Assembly: GCF_900120295.1 (NCBI RefSeq)
Contig: NZ_LT635469.1
Location: 248,001-312,000, forward strand
Origin: Blautia sp. Marseille-P3201T
Lineage (GTDB): Bacteria > Bacillota > Clostridia > Lachnospirales > Lachnospiraceae
DNA length: 64,000 bases
Direction of reading: 5' to 3'
The notes beneath the pieces are model-generated. The model saw only the letters and a program-made list of their open reading frames with translations, made no database searches and was not told where the DNA came from. Below, piece by piece: positions 37,531 through 45,083 of the stretch (its first letter is position 1; every line of letters begins with the position of its first letter). Made by a program: the position numbers and the translations under genes.

Positions 37531-37621
37531 GTATGTTACATATCAGGACTTGGTTCAGGTTGGAATATTCATTGTTGCCCTTATTGGATTGTGTTATACA
37601 ATCTTCAAGGGAAAAAAATAG
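37529..37621 (+). CDS. 30-aa holin-like toxin peptide (type I toxin)
   Basis: The ORF begins at ATG 37529 behind GGAAAGGAGGGCG and ends at TAG 37619-37621. The peptide begins MYVTYQDLVQVG, continues with a hydrophobic helix IFIVALIGLCYTIF and ends KGKK: one TM helix and a short basic tail, the form of the putative holin-like toxins (TxpA/BsrG group). The leader has CCCTCC repeats able to pair with the GGAGGG ribosome site, a usual control in type I systems. An opposing promoter and terminator (37610-37753) supply a matching antisense RNA. Toxicity is inferred from family resemblance. Confidence 0.72.
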   Translation: MYVTYQDLVQVGIFIVALIGLCYTIFKGKK

Positions 37622-37718
37622 CCGCCACTACTACCAATAGTGACGGCAAACCTCATTTGAGGTAAAAGCATTTACTGTTTTGGGGTAGACCGTGTGTTTC
37701 TGGTTTTCCCTTTTTTCT
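37610..37718 (-). ncRNA. antisense RNA antitoxin candidate
   Basis: On the minus strand a promoter with -35 TTGTAT (37748-37753), 17-base spacer and -10 TATATT (37725-37730) would start RNA near 37718. It would end at the hairpin GCCGTCACTA/TAGTGGCGGC (37621-37647) followed by a T-run (37611-37620). This ~108-base RNA overlaps the 3' part of the toxin mRNA, as RatA overlaps txpA in Bacillus. Confidence 0.62.
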
Positions 37719-37724
37719 ACTACA

Positions 37725-37753
37725 AATATAACATATCTATCCATATAATACAA
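37725..37753 (-). promoter_or_regulatory. antitoxin promoter
   Basis: TTGTAT and TATATT on the minus strand with exactly 17 bases between. Confidence 0.5.
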
Positions 37754-38004
37754 GAAAATTTTTAAACTGTGCAACTTTTTGAGAAAAAGAAAAAAGCTGT
37801 AAACCCCTCTATCTATTACAAACTAAGCTTTGTACTTATTTATCATTTTTCAAATGTGTAGTTGATAAAAGTAAAAATGAAATGCCTAATAATAAAAACC
37901 TTATTGCTGAGGTAGTATTCATATCCATAAAATTTATTGTTGACATTATAAAGAAACATATAAACCTGCTGGAATTTATTTACATCAGATTGAAGAGGGC
38001 ATTT

Positions 38005-38483
38005 TCATATTTTTTTCACAATCGAATTTTGACTTCCTAAGTTATATGGGCAAACATCCCTACACTTATGACAAGATATTCTCCAAATCTGCTTTTCCTC
38101 ATCATCTCCAAATGCAAAATCCCAACAAGATTGTTGTTGTATTTCTGAATTTTCCAGCGCATTGATGGGGCAAATATTAACACATAAATCGCAATTATTG
38201 CAGATAGACTCTTTCATTTCATCAGGTTCAAACTCCTGTTCACGTAACACTGCGCCTAACCAAATCATACTTCCATATTCTGGCGTTATTAACAACGAAT
38301 GTCTTCCTATTGTTCCCAGTCCAGCCGCTTGAGCTATATGCTTTTTTTCATTTCAATACAAAAATCCAAAGCTATTGCATCCAATTTAGGCGTAATAGAA
38401 TTTCTTACCCTCGTATATGGAACATCTGATTTGCAGATAAGTGTCCCTACTGGAAATCTACATCCAAATGAAATTACTGATTT
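38005..38483 (-). pseudogene. QueG-like iron-sulfur protein, C-terminal part (interrupted by IS21)
   Basis: Reading leftwards from the IS: KSVISFGCRFPVGT, then TPKLDAIALDFCIEMKK, a one-base frameshift in a 7-A run (38342-38348), then HIAQAAGLGTIGRHSLLITPEYGS and two ferredoxin-type clusters CNNCDLCVNICP and CHKCRDVCP. This is the second half of an epoxyqueuosine-reductase-like 4Fe-4S protein; the N-terminal half lies beyond the IS at 41069-41278. Both the insertion and the frameshift make it a pseudogene. The intact 96-aa ORF 38005-38295 alone carries the cluster motifs. Confidence 0.85.
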
Positions 38484-38489
38484 ACATGC
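38484..38489. repeat. target-site duplication, left copy
   Basis: ACATGC directly abuts the left inverted repeat; the same six bases are at 41063-41068 next to the right repeat. Confidence 0.9.
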
Positions 38490-38577
38490 TTGCAAATTAC
38501 GCTCAAACGGAATGCCAGTTCCGCTACTGCGGAACTGCTATTCCATTTTTTACGGTACGAAGTACCGCTAGATGATA

Positions 38578-39342
38578 TCATTCTGTTTCACGCATATTTA
38601 TACCGTTCATTTCCAGACGATATGTATGATGTTTATCTGTGATTCGTGTAAGGCACGCATCAGCGTAGGTATTATCAGCAAACATATCAAACCATGTACT
38701 GACTGGAAACTGTGAGATGACTACAGTTGATTTTCTTCCATCCCTGGTGTCAAGGACTTCAAAAAGATCCCGGCATTTATCAAGATCGAGATCCATAAGG
38801 CCAAAATCATCGATTACAAGAAGATCCAGCTTGGTCAGCTTATTCAGGTAATCCAGATTTGTGGATTTGATACGTGTCTGTTCCATTTCGCTCATAAGAG
38901 TGTTCGCTTTTATATACTTTACACTCTTAGACTGCTTCATTGCAGTTACACAAAAAGCATTGATTAGATAAGTTTTTCCACTGGCGGAAGATCCTGTTAC
39001 AATGAGATTCTTTCCTTCCTCTATCCAATGGCAGGTACTCAGTCGCTCTATTGTCTGGGTATCAAGCTGACGTTCTGGACGGTAAATAGTTTCGTCAAGA
39101 TCCGCCGCTGGGTATCGCAGATGCGCTTCTTTCATCAGACGATTAAAACGTTTATCTGCTCGCGCCTGCCACTCTGCATCAACCATTGCTGTCATGCGTT
39201 CCATAAAAGTGTTCAGATCTGCATTGGGATCTTTCAACTGTTCTTCCAGGATATGTGCCATTTCTGGAACACGGAAACTCTTCAGACGCATGATCAGAGC
39301 CTGCTCCTGAGGTGTTAATGTAATGTCATGGGATGAACTCAT
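38578..39342 (-). CDS. istB: IS21 helper ATPase IstB
   Basis: 254 residues, AAA+/DnaC-like: Walker A GSSASGKT, Walker B LLVIDDFG, sensor region STVVISQFPVSTW. IstB assists the IstA transposase and selects target DNA. The ATG overlaps the end of istA (ATGA-type), indicating translational coupling. Intact. Confidence 0.95.
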   Translation of the reverse strand: MSSSHDITLTPQEQALIMRLKSFRVPEMAHILEEQLKDPNADLNTFMERMTAMVDAEWQARADKRFNRLMKEAHLRYPAADLDETIYRPERQLDTQTIERLSTCHWIEEGKNLIVTGSSASGKTYLINAFCVTAMKQSKSVKYIKANTLMSEMEQTRIKSTNLDYLNKLTKLDLLVIDDFGLMDLDLDKCRDLFEVLDTRDGRKSTVVISQFPVSTWFDMFADNTYADACLTRITDKHHTYRLEMNGINMRETE

Positions 39343-40910
39343 TTGTATGCCTCCTTTCCACGGATGTTTGTATGGGAAGGAAGTTTTCCGGTTCCGTTTA
39401 TAGCGCTGCTGGAATGATTATTCTGAACCATGCTAAGTACTTTCTTGAAATAAGAATACTTGCAGGCATTGGCTTCTACGCATTTCTCAGCAGCCTCCTG
39501 AACCAGCCTGTGAGGAACATCTTTACAGGAATGGAGTACACCGGCACAGCTGTTGTATGCCTGTTCCTCATGCTTGGAACTGCGGAGTATCCTGTCAATA
39601 AGAGTTACCATAGATTCTCCATAAACAGATGCCCATCGTCTGTAATAAGCTCCGTCATGTGCATTCACTTCTTTGTAATATAGGTGTTCTGGAGGCATAT
39701 GACTGTCATCTGTAATGTAAAGAGGAAAATCACGGTAAGATCTTGGATGGCGGCAGATCAGCCGGTTATACTCATCACAGATCCGTATCTCCGTCATTGT
39801 AGCCTTAAGAATTGCAGGCTTCCCTTTATAGGTATACAATACAGAATAGTAGTGGGCATCATACTCAAGATGGTAATTATCTGGAACTTTAAGAAAGTAT
39901 TTATAATCACAAAGTGTATAACTTTCGCCTGGAAGCTGGTTCATACGCGGTTTGTCGTACTTTTCGAATCCATTCATGCGGGATTTCCGAATGTCAGATT
40001 TTTTCTGGAAAGGACGCTGGTTGATGTCTGCTACGATCTTTTTGACCGCAGCATTCAGAGCTTCCAGAGAAGTATAAGTATCTTTCTTTAATTCTTCTAC
40101 CAGATGCGTCTCCAAGAAACGCACATGATTTTCAACTGTTGGTTTACCTTTCGGTTTCCTTGGTGGTGACGGCAGAATAATCGTATCATAAAAAGTTTCC
40201 AGATCTGAAAAAGCTGACTGCAGCACAAGTTCATCTTTACTATGCCTGGTAACAGCTGTTCTCAGATTGTCCGGGACAAGATATTTAGGAACTGCCCCAT
40301 AATAAGACAGTGCATGTACTGTGCCGGTAATAAAATGTGGAAGTTTTTCATCCGGAAAGATCTCTGCATAAACAAGGCTGCTAAAACCAAGTGTAGTTGT
40401 AAAAATGTGAACTTTCCGAAGTTCGCCAGTTGTTGTATCCAATAGCAGTTCCGGCTGGTCACCTACCCAGTCAATATACATCTTTTCACCAGGGATCCGT
40501 TCCACAGGCATAGATGTTTTTGAAGTACCATAAGTATCTACCATAAAATCACGATACAGCTTATAAAACTGAGCAAGCTGGTAACCGTTAGGATGCTCTT
40601 TTTTATAATCAATCCATAGAAAACTCAAGTCAGCATGTTTTCCCATTTGGATCATCTGCTCATGTATTTTTTCAAAATCAGGCAGTGGAATATCCTTATG
40701 TCGAAGGTTTTCTTTTGGATAGATGAGATCAACCACCTTTGAGGCTGGCATTTGTCGAAGATCATCCAATGATAAGCCTGAATCCTTGTAGCGGTTCATG
40801 ATCAATGCAATCCCGCTCCGTCCGATCCGGTAACGTTTTTGTACAGAGTCATAACTGACTTTACTGAGCCGAAGTTCTATGACTCCAAGAATAGTATTGT
40901 AGTCGTGCAT
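39339..40910 (-). CDS. istA: IS21 transposase IstA
   Basis: 523 residues: N-terminal helix-turn-helix (about 10-45), DDE integrase core with D147 (YIDWVG), D214 (VPDNLR) and E260 (KPTVENH), and a C-terminal beta-barrel. It cuts and joins the IS ends. Full length and no frameshift; promoter must lie in the right end of the IS. Confidence 0.95.
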   Translation of the reverse strand: MHDYNTILGVIELRLSKVSYDSVQKRYRIGRSGIALIMNRYKDSGLSLDDLRQMPASKVVDLIYPKENLRHKDIPLPDFEKIHEQMIQMGKHADLSFLWIDYKKEHPNGYQLAQFYKLYRDFMVDTYGTSKTSMPVERIPGEKMYIDWVGDQPELLLDTTTGELRKVHIFTTTLGFSSLVYAEIFPDEKLPHFITGTVHALSYYGAVPKYLVPDNLRTAVTRHSKDELVLQSAFSDLETFYDTIILPSPPRKPKGKPTVENHVRFLETHLVEELKKDTYTSLEALNAAVKKIVADINQRPFQKKSDIRKSRMNGFEKYDKPRMNQLPGESYTLCDYKYFLKVPDNYHLEYDAHYYSVLYTYKGKPAILKATMTEIRICDEYNRLICRHPRSYRDFPLYITDDSHMPPEHLYYKEVNAHDGAYYRRWASVYGESMVTLIDRILRSSKHEEQAYNSCAGVLHSCKDVPHRLVQEAAEKCVEANACKYSYFKKVLSMVQNNHSSSAINGTGKLPSHTNIRGKEAYK

Positions 40911-41068
40911 AATAGTTCCTCCTTTGCACTGTGATGAATAATAGTTACATCACAATAATAAAGGAAAAACGTACCGTTTTGAGCAGAAAACGCGTACCGC
41001 TAAATCAGAATGAATGTACCGCCGATTTCAGAATAGGCGTACCGTTCGAGCAGAATTTGCAAACATGC

Positions 41069-41278
41069 TGGAAACACATCTAAGGGATGATAGCCTTTCG
41101 GTGCATTAGCAAACCTATCTATACTTGCTATACCACATAAATCTGCACCTAACGCAAACATTATTTCCTTTACCTCTTTACTAATCTCTGCATACCCTTT
41201 TTCATACTGTATTGCCTTTAAGTATAATCTGCTGTCATATTTCCTTGTTAATCTTTTTATTGGATATTCAGATATTTT
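41069..41278 (-). pseudogene. QueG-like iron-sulfur protein, N-terminal part
   Basis: Read leftwards: IQYEKGYAEISKEVKEIMF, then ALGADLCGIASIDRF, then ANAPKGYHPLDVFPAC, ending exactly at the IS target duplication; it continues in frame with KSVISFG at 38483. An in-frame stop (41279-41281) precedes it and no good start codon exists, so the 5' end was also lost, at a junction with the recombinase fragment on the other strand. Confidence 0.8.
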
Positions 41279-41286
41279 CTATTAAC

Positions 41287-41496
41287 ATTTACTGCAATGA
41301 AGCTGGTGTTCCTTACCATTCCAGTCACAAAATCCGTTTCTACAATGCTTCCACAACCTTTGACGGGAATAATCTCACAACCTTGAGTTATTTAATGGGG
41401 CATAGCGAAACGGCAACCACACTTCACTATTTACGGAACGTCAACAAGAGGAAGAATGACCGCTTTGCTTTTCAAAGACTGGGGATTTCCTCATAA
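41287..41496 (+). pseudogene. tyrosine recombinase (integrase) C-terminal fragment
   Basis: The frame encodes EAGVPYHSSHKIRF (His-x-x-Arg of box II), then LSYLMGHSETATTLHYL (conserved His and catalytic Tyr) and ends about 70 residues later. Only the last third of a phage/ICE integrase remains. It ends 84 bases from the 3' end of tRNA-Leu, a typical integration site, so an integrated element was probably present here once. No intact attachment repeat was found on the left. Confidence 0.75.
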
Positions 41497-41579
41497 GGTG
41501 TTCAAAGGTGTTCAAACTTTTGGAAGCAAAAAAATAAGAGAAACGCTGTAAAATCAACGCTTCTCTCTCTTTTAACCAA

Positions 41580-41666
41580 TGCCGCAGACCGGAATCGAAC
41601 CGGTACGGGAGTATAAGTCCCGCAGGATTTTAAGTCCTGTGCGTCTGCCTGTTCCGCCACTGCGGC
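41580..41666 (-). tRNA. tRNA-Leu (UAA)
   Basis: 87 bases, class II with a long variable arm. Acceptor GCCGCAG/CTGCGGC, anticodon loop CTTAAAA with anticodon TAA, TΨC GGTTCGATTCC. CCA is not encoded. The last base is the discriminator A at 41580. Confidence 0.95.
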
Positions 41667-41679
41667 AAGTCTTTTATGA

Positions 41680-41761
41680 TGGGCGATGGTGGATTCGAAC
41701 CACCGAAGGCGTTGCCAGCAGATTTACAGTCTGTCCCCTTTGGCCACTCGGGAAATCGCCC
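41680..41761 (-). tRNA. tRNA-Tyr (GUA)
   Basis: 82 bases, class II variable arm. Acceptor GGGCGAT/ATCGCCC, anticodon loop CTGTAAA with anticodon GTA, TΨC GGTTCGAATCC. It precedes tRNA-Leu by 13 bases on the same strand, so they are probably co-transcribed. CCA not encoded. Confidence 0.95.
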
Positions 41762-41853
41762 ATGTCATTTTGACTAAATAGAATTATAGCATAGTTTGTG
41801 AAAATTGCAAGTATTTTTTTACATACATAATTGTTTGAATTTTTGTGAAAATA

Positions 41854-41923
41854 AGAAGAGACTGTCGCTTCAAACATTATCCACAAGTATTCGGGATATG
41901 GTACTTAATGCGACAGCCTCTTC
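41854..41923. terminator. terminator hairpin of the GCTGTCG repeat family
   Basis: AGAAGAG-CTGTCGC pairs with GCGACAG-CTCTTC around a ~40-base loop. It lies after the permease stop (minus strand) and shares CTTAATGCGACAGC with hairpins elsewhere in the window. Confidence 0.7.
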
Positions 41924-41953
41924 GGTTTTATGTATTATTTAGTGCCGAAATCT

Positions 41954-43366
41954 TTATTGTGCAGCTTCTTTGTCCTGTGGAATTGCAATATTTAAAATCA
42001 TAGCAATAATTGCAGCAGGAACAATTCCTGAACCGCCAAAAATCAGTTCTACAAATTGAGGCAAGTTAGAGAGTACTTCAGTATTTGCTCCCAGACCATA
42101 TCCAAGACCTAATGCTACAGATACAATGGTTACAGTACGATTGCTGACACCGTCTTTGGTTACAAGCTGAATTCCGCTGACAACAATAGAAGCAAACATC
42201 ATAACAGCAGCACCACCAAGTACACTCTGTGGCATCATTTGCACAATTGCGGCTAATTTCGGGAATAATCCGCAGAGTACCAGAAAAATAGCTCCGGTTG
42301 AGATTGCAAACAGATTGACAATTTTGGTCATTGCAATCAATCCCACATTCTGGCTGAAGGATGTATTAGGAAGTACACCAAAGAATGCAGCAATAGAAGA
42401 ACCAAGACCATCACAGATAACGGAGCCTGACAGTTCTTTATCTGTTGCCTCTCTTCCAAGACCGCCCTCTGTAATAGCAGAAGTGTCTCCAACTGTCTCT
42501 ACAGCCGTTACAATAAACATGATCACAATTGGAACAATAGCGCGAAGATCAATCATATCCTTGCTGAACCCAAAAGGCATAAATGCAGGAACTGCAAACC
42601 AGCTTGCATCCCTTACTTTTGAAAAGTCAAGAACCCAGGAGCATGTTTTTGTGATGGTTTCCTGTGTGTTTGGATCAACATACTGGTAGGTTGTAGGTAA
42701 AATCATTCCCATAATTCCACAAACAATATAACCTACAATAATTCCGATTAAAATAGATGCTGTACTGGTAACGCCCTTTGTAAAGTGTTTTAACAGAATG
42801 ATAGTTACAAGAACTACAGTTCCGACAAAAAGGTTGGGAAGAGAGCCAAAATCGCCATTGTTATTTCCCCCTCCAAAAGAGTTTATCCCAACAGAAATCA
42901 AAGAAAGTCCGATTGCCATTACTACAGTTCCGGTCACAAGTGACGGGAAGAAACGGCGAAGTGGTTTGAGAAAAAATCCTAATACGGTCTCAAATAATCC
43001 ACCAATAAAACTGGCAAAAATGATAGCGCCATAGGTAACAATTCCCTGTCCCATGGTAGCTGCCACACCGCTGCATACTCCGATAAAACCGGAACTTGTT
43101 CCCATTACAATAGGAAGCTTTGCCCCCACCGGTCCAACAGTAAAAATCTGTAACAGTGTAATAATTCCTGCCATCAGCATCGCATTTTGAATAATTTGAA
43201 GCTGAAGTTCTCCGCTCAGAGCACATGCGCCGGTAATTAACAGAACAGGCGTTAAATTTCCTACAAACATGGCCATGACATGCTGCAGACCATATAAAAT
43301 CGCCTGCCCAAGGGGAATTTTTCCTTCCAGCTCATAGGGACTGGAATAATTTTGTTTCTTTTGCAT
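41954..43366 (-). CDS. NCS2-family nucleobase permease (xanthine/urate type)
   Basis: 470 residues with about 14 hydrophobic segments. Family signatures: GLQHVMAMFVGNLTPVL at the start, PIVMGTSSGFIGVCSG, and AVETVGDTSAITEGG with the substrate-site acidic residue. The sequence is nearer xanthine/uric-acid transporters (PbuX/UapA type) than uracil permeases. It may feed purines to the xanthine dehydrogenase-like enzyme at 53043-56603. AAGGAGA precedes the ATG; no purine riboswitch was seen in the 77-base upstream gap. Confidence 0.88.
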   Translation of the reverse strand: MQKKQNYSSPYELEGKIPLGQAILYGLQHVMAMFVGNLTPVLLITGACALSGELQLQIIQNAMLMAGIITLLQIFTVGPVGAKLPIVMGTSSGFIGVCSGVAATMGQGIVTYGAIIFASFIGGLFETVLGFFLKPLRRFFPSLVTGTVVMAIGLSLISVGINSFGGGNNNGDFGSLPNLFVGTVVLVTIILLKHFTKGVTSTASILIGIIVGYIVCGIMGMILPTTYQYVDPNTQETITKTCSWVLDFSKVRDASWFAVPAFMPFGFSKDMIDLRAIVPIVIMFIVTAVETVGDTSAITEGGLGREATDKELSGSVICDGLGSSIAAFFGVLPNTSFSQNVGLIAMTKIVNLFAISTGAIFLVLCGLFPKLAAIVQMMPQSVLGGAAVMMFASIVVSGIQLVTKDGVSNRTVTIVSVALGLGYGLGANTEVLSNLPQFVELIFGGSGIVPAAIIAMILNIAIPQDKEAAQ

Positions 43367-43443
43367 TTTCTTTTCTCCTTAGAATTGATATTCTCTTAAT
43401 TTGTCCAACTAACACTCTATCATTGTTAAGAAAAAGAAGTCAA

Positions 43444-44004
43444 TCATTTTGTAAATTTTTCTTCTCTTTTGTGGATTTCACAAAACCGGTGATTTTTAAT
43501 ATGGTTATAAATTAAAGAAGCAATTACCTCTGCGTCTTCTTTCATGTCTTCCTGGAGCCAGTGCATAAAGATGTTATACAAGGCACCGGAATAGTAGTAG
43601 AGTTCGTATCTTTCCAAAGAAGATGTGTTTTGTGTCTGCGTAACTTCTAACATATATAAATCAAGTCCATAGAGAAGAATTTGCGAGCGGTTTGCCTGTG
43701 TGATGCACTGTACATAGTCTTTGTACTTTTGAAGATATTTCATGCTGTTTAAAATGTGCTCGTAGGTCTGGAAATTAGAAGAGAAAGCAGGATCTTTTAA
43801 ATCTTCTACATATTCCTTTAAAATCCGATACATGTAGTCTAATAAAATATCATCTTTAGATTTATAATTCCGATAGTAGGACATCCGGGAAACGCCGGCA
43901 CGTTTTGTGATATCGGTGATAGAGATATCATTATAATTTTTTATATGCATAAGTTGGAGAAGTGCTTCCATGATACAGTTTTTTGTGAATTCTTTTGTTT
44001 CCAT
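43444..44004 (-). CDS. TetR/AcrR-family regulator
   Basis: 186 residues. The helix-turn-helix near residues 22-50 reads ISITDITKRAGVSRMSYYRNYKSKDDIL; the rest is helical ligand-binding domain. It is transcribed away from the DegV gene, and a 24-bp perfect palindrome between them (44063-44086) is the likely operator. It probably represses itself and degV. The ligand is unknown; fatty acids are plausible given DegV. Confidence 0.88.
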   Translation of the reverse strand: METKEFTKNCIMEALLQLMHIKNYNDISITDITKRAGVSRMSYYRNYKSKDDILLDYMYRILKEYVEDLKDPAFSSNFQTYEHILNSMKYLQKYKDYVQCITQANRSQILLYGLDLYMLEVTQTQNTSSLERYELYYYSGALYNIFMHWLQEDMKEDAEVIASLIYNHIKNHRFCEIHKREEKFTK

Positions 44005-44062
44005 GAAACAAAAACCTCCTTTTTGTCACAGTTGGGCTGTTAGATATTGTTTTCGAGAATAG

Positions 44063-44086
44063 TAAATGTTACAATTGTAACATTTA
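44063..44086. promoter_or_regulatory. 24-bp perfect palindromic operator
   Basis: TAAATGTTACAA followed immediately by its exact reverse complement. It lies midway between the divergent TetR-type and DegV genes, consistent with a TetR dimer site controlling both. Confidence 0.75.
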
Positions 44087-44136
44087 GTAAAATCATATCA
44101 GAATAAAATAGGAAAAGCAAGAAAGGCTGGAAAGAA

Positions 44137-45033
44137 ATGAAATTTGGAATTGTTACAGATAGCTCCTGTGATTTGCCGGAGAGTTATACAGTACAGGAAG
44201 AAGTCACTGTAGTATCTTTTTATGTTTCTTTTGATGGAGAAAATTATTTAAGAGAGGGTAAAGAAGCAGGGATTACAGAATTTTATCAGAAGATGGCAGA
44301 TAATCCTGACTGCTACCCGAAAACCTCCATGCCCTCTGTACAGGATTATATAGATGCCTTTCTTCCGTTGGTGAAGAAAGGGTTACCGGTTTTATGTATT
44401 TGTCTTACTAAGAACTTTAGCGGTTCTATGCAGGCGGCAGTGAATGCTAAGGAAGCGGTAGAAGAAGAATTTCCTCAGGCAAAAATAGAGGTTGTAAATT
44501 CTCAGCTTGTTACAGCGCTGCAGGGACTTTTTGTAAAAGAAGCGGTGAAATTGCGAAATCAGGATATAGATTTGGAAACTGCAGTGGAAGCATTGAAAAA
44601 AATCAGAAATACAGGACAAATCTTTTTTACTACAAAGGATTTAAAGTATTTAGAACATGGCGGAAGAATTGGAAAAGCAGCCTGTCTTGCAGGCAGTATG
44701 TTGAATATTAAACCAATTCTCCGTTTTTGTGATGGGGAGTTGGGTTCTACAGAGCTTTGCAGAGGAAGAAAGAAATCCCTTCATAAAATTATTGAGAAAT
44801 TTTTAGATTATGTAGAAAAAGAGAAAATAGATTTAAATCAATATACACTTGTTACAGGGCTTGGTCTGATGGTACCTGAATTTGATGCTTTCCAGGAAGA
44901 ACTGCGAGAAGGCTTGAAAAATAAAGGATATAATATTGAAACGTGGGAAACTATGCAAATTGGAGCAACAATCGGTGTACACACAGGACCATATCCAATG
45001 GGACTTGGGATTTTGAAAAAATGTGAGATTTAA
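44137..45033 (+). CDS. DegV-family fatty-acid-binding protein
   Basis: 298 residues. The start MKFGIVTDSSCDLPES, the central SGSMQAAVNAKE and AGSMLNIKPIL motifs and the C-terminal GATIGVHTGPYPMGLG are DegV landmarks. DegV/FakB proteins bind a fatty acid and hand it to FakA kinase for activation to acyl-phosphate. No fakA in the window. Divergent from a TetR-type regulator with a shared palindromic site; ends at a bidirectional terminator. Confidence 0.9.
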   Translation: MKFGIVTDSSCDLPESYTVQEEVTVVSFYVSFDGENYLREGKEAGITEFYQKMADNPDCYPKTSMPSVQDYIDAFLPLVKKGLPVLCICLTKNFSGSMQAAVNAKEAVEEEFPQAKIEVVNSQLVTALQGLFVKEAVKLRNQDIDLETAVEALKKIRNTGQIFFTTKDLKYLEHGGRIGKAACLAGSMLNIKPILRFCDGELGSTELCRGRKKSLHKIIEKFLDYVEKEKIDLNQYTLVTGLGLMVPEFDAFQEELREGLKNKGYNIETWETMQIGATIGVHTGPYPMGLGILKKCEI

Positions 45034-45036
45034 GTC

Positions 45037-45075
45037 AGAATAGGCTGTCGTATTGGAAATTCGACAGCCTATTCT
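45037..45075. terminator. bidirectional terminator (GCTGTCG family)
   Basis: AGAATAGGCTGTCG pairs exactly with CGACAGCCTATTCT. It sits between the convergent DegV and ABC-class ATPase genes. Confidence 0.85.
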
Positions 45076-45083
45076 GTATGAAA

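Larger units (their letters stand above)
38490..41062 (-). mobile_element. IS21-family insertion sequence, complete
   Basis: 2573 bp. Ends are imperfect inverted repeats starting TTGCAAATT and continuing GCTC-AACGG on both sides (left from 38490, right read inward from 41062). The target ACATGC is duplicated at 38484-38489 and 41063-41068. It carries istA and istB with a 4-base overlap, both open, so the element may still be active. The right end contains several CGTACCG-type subrepeats, as usual for IS21 transposase sites. Codon use of the two genes is a little more GC-rich than neighbours. Confidence 0.95.

Noticed and set aside
39684-40091. 135-aa plus-strand ORF within the IS
   Set aside because: Antisense of the DDE core of istA; no independent features.
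37391-41579. Complete integrative element with attL/attR
   Set aside because: The integrase is only a C-terminal fragment and I found no direct repeat of the tRNA-Leu 3' end on the left side.
43367-43443. Purine riboswitch before the nucleobase permease
   Set aside because: The gap of 77 bases is too short and lacks the conserved purine aptamer core.
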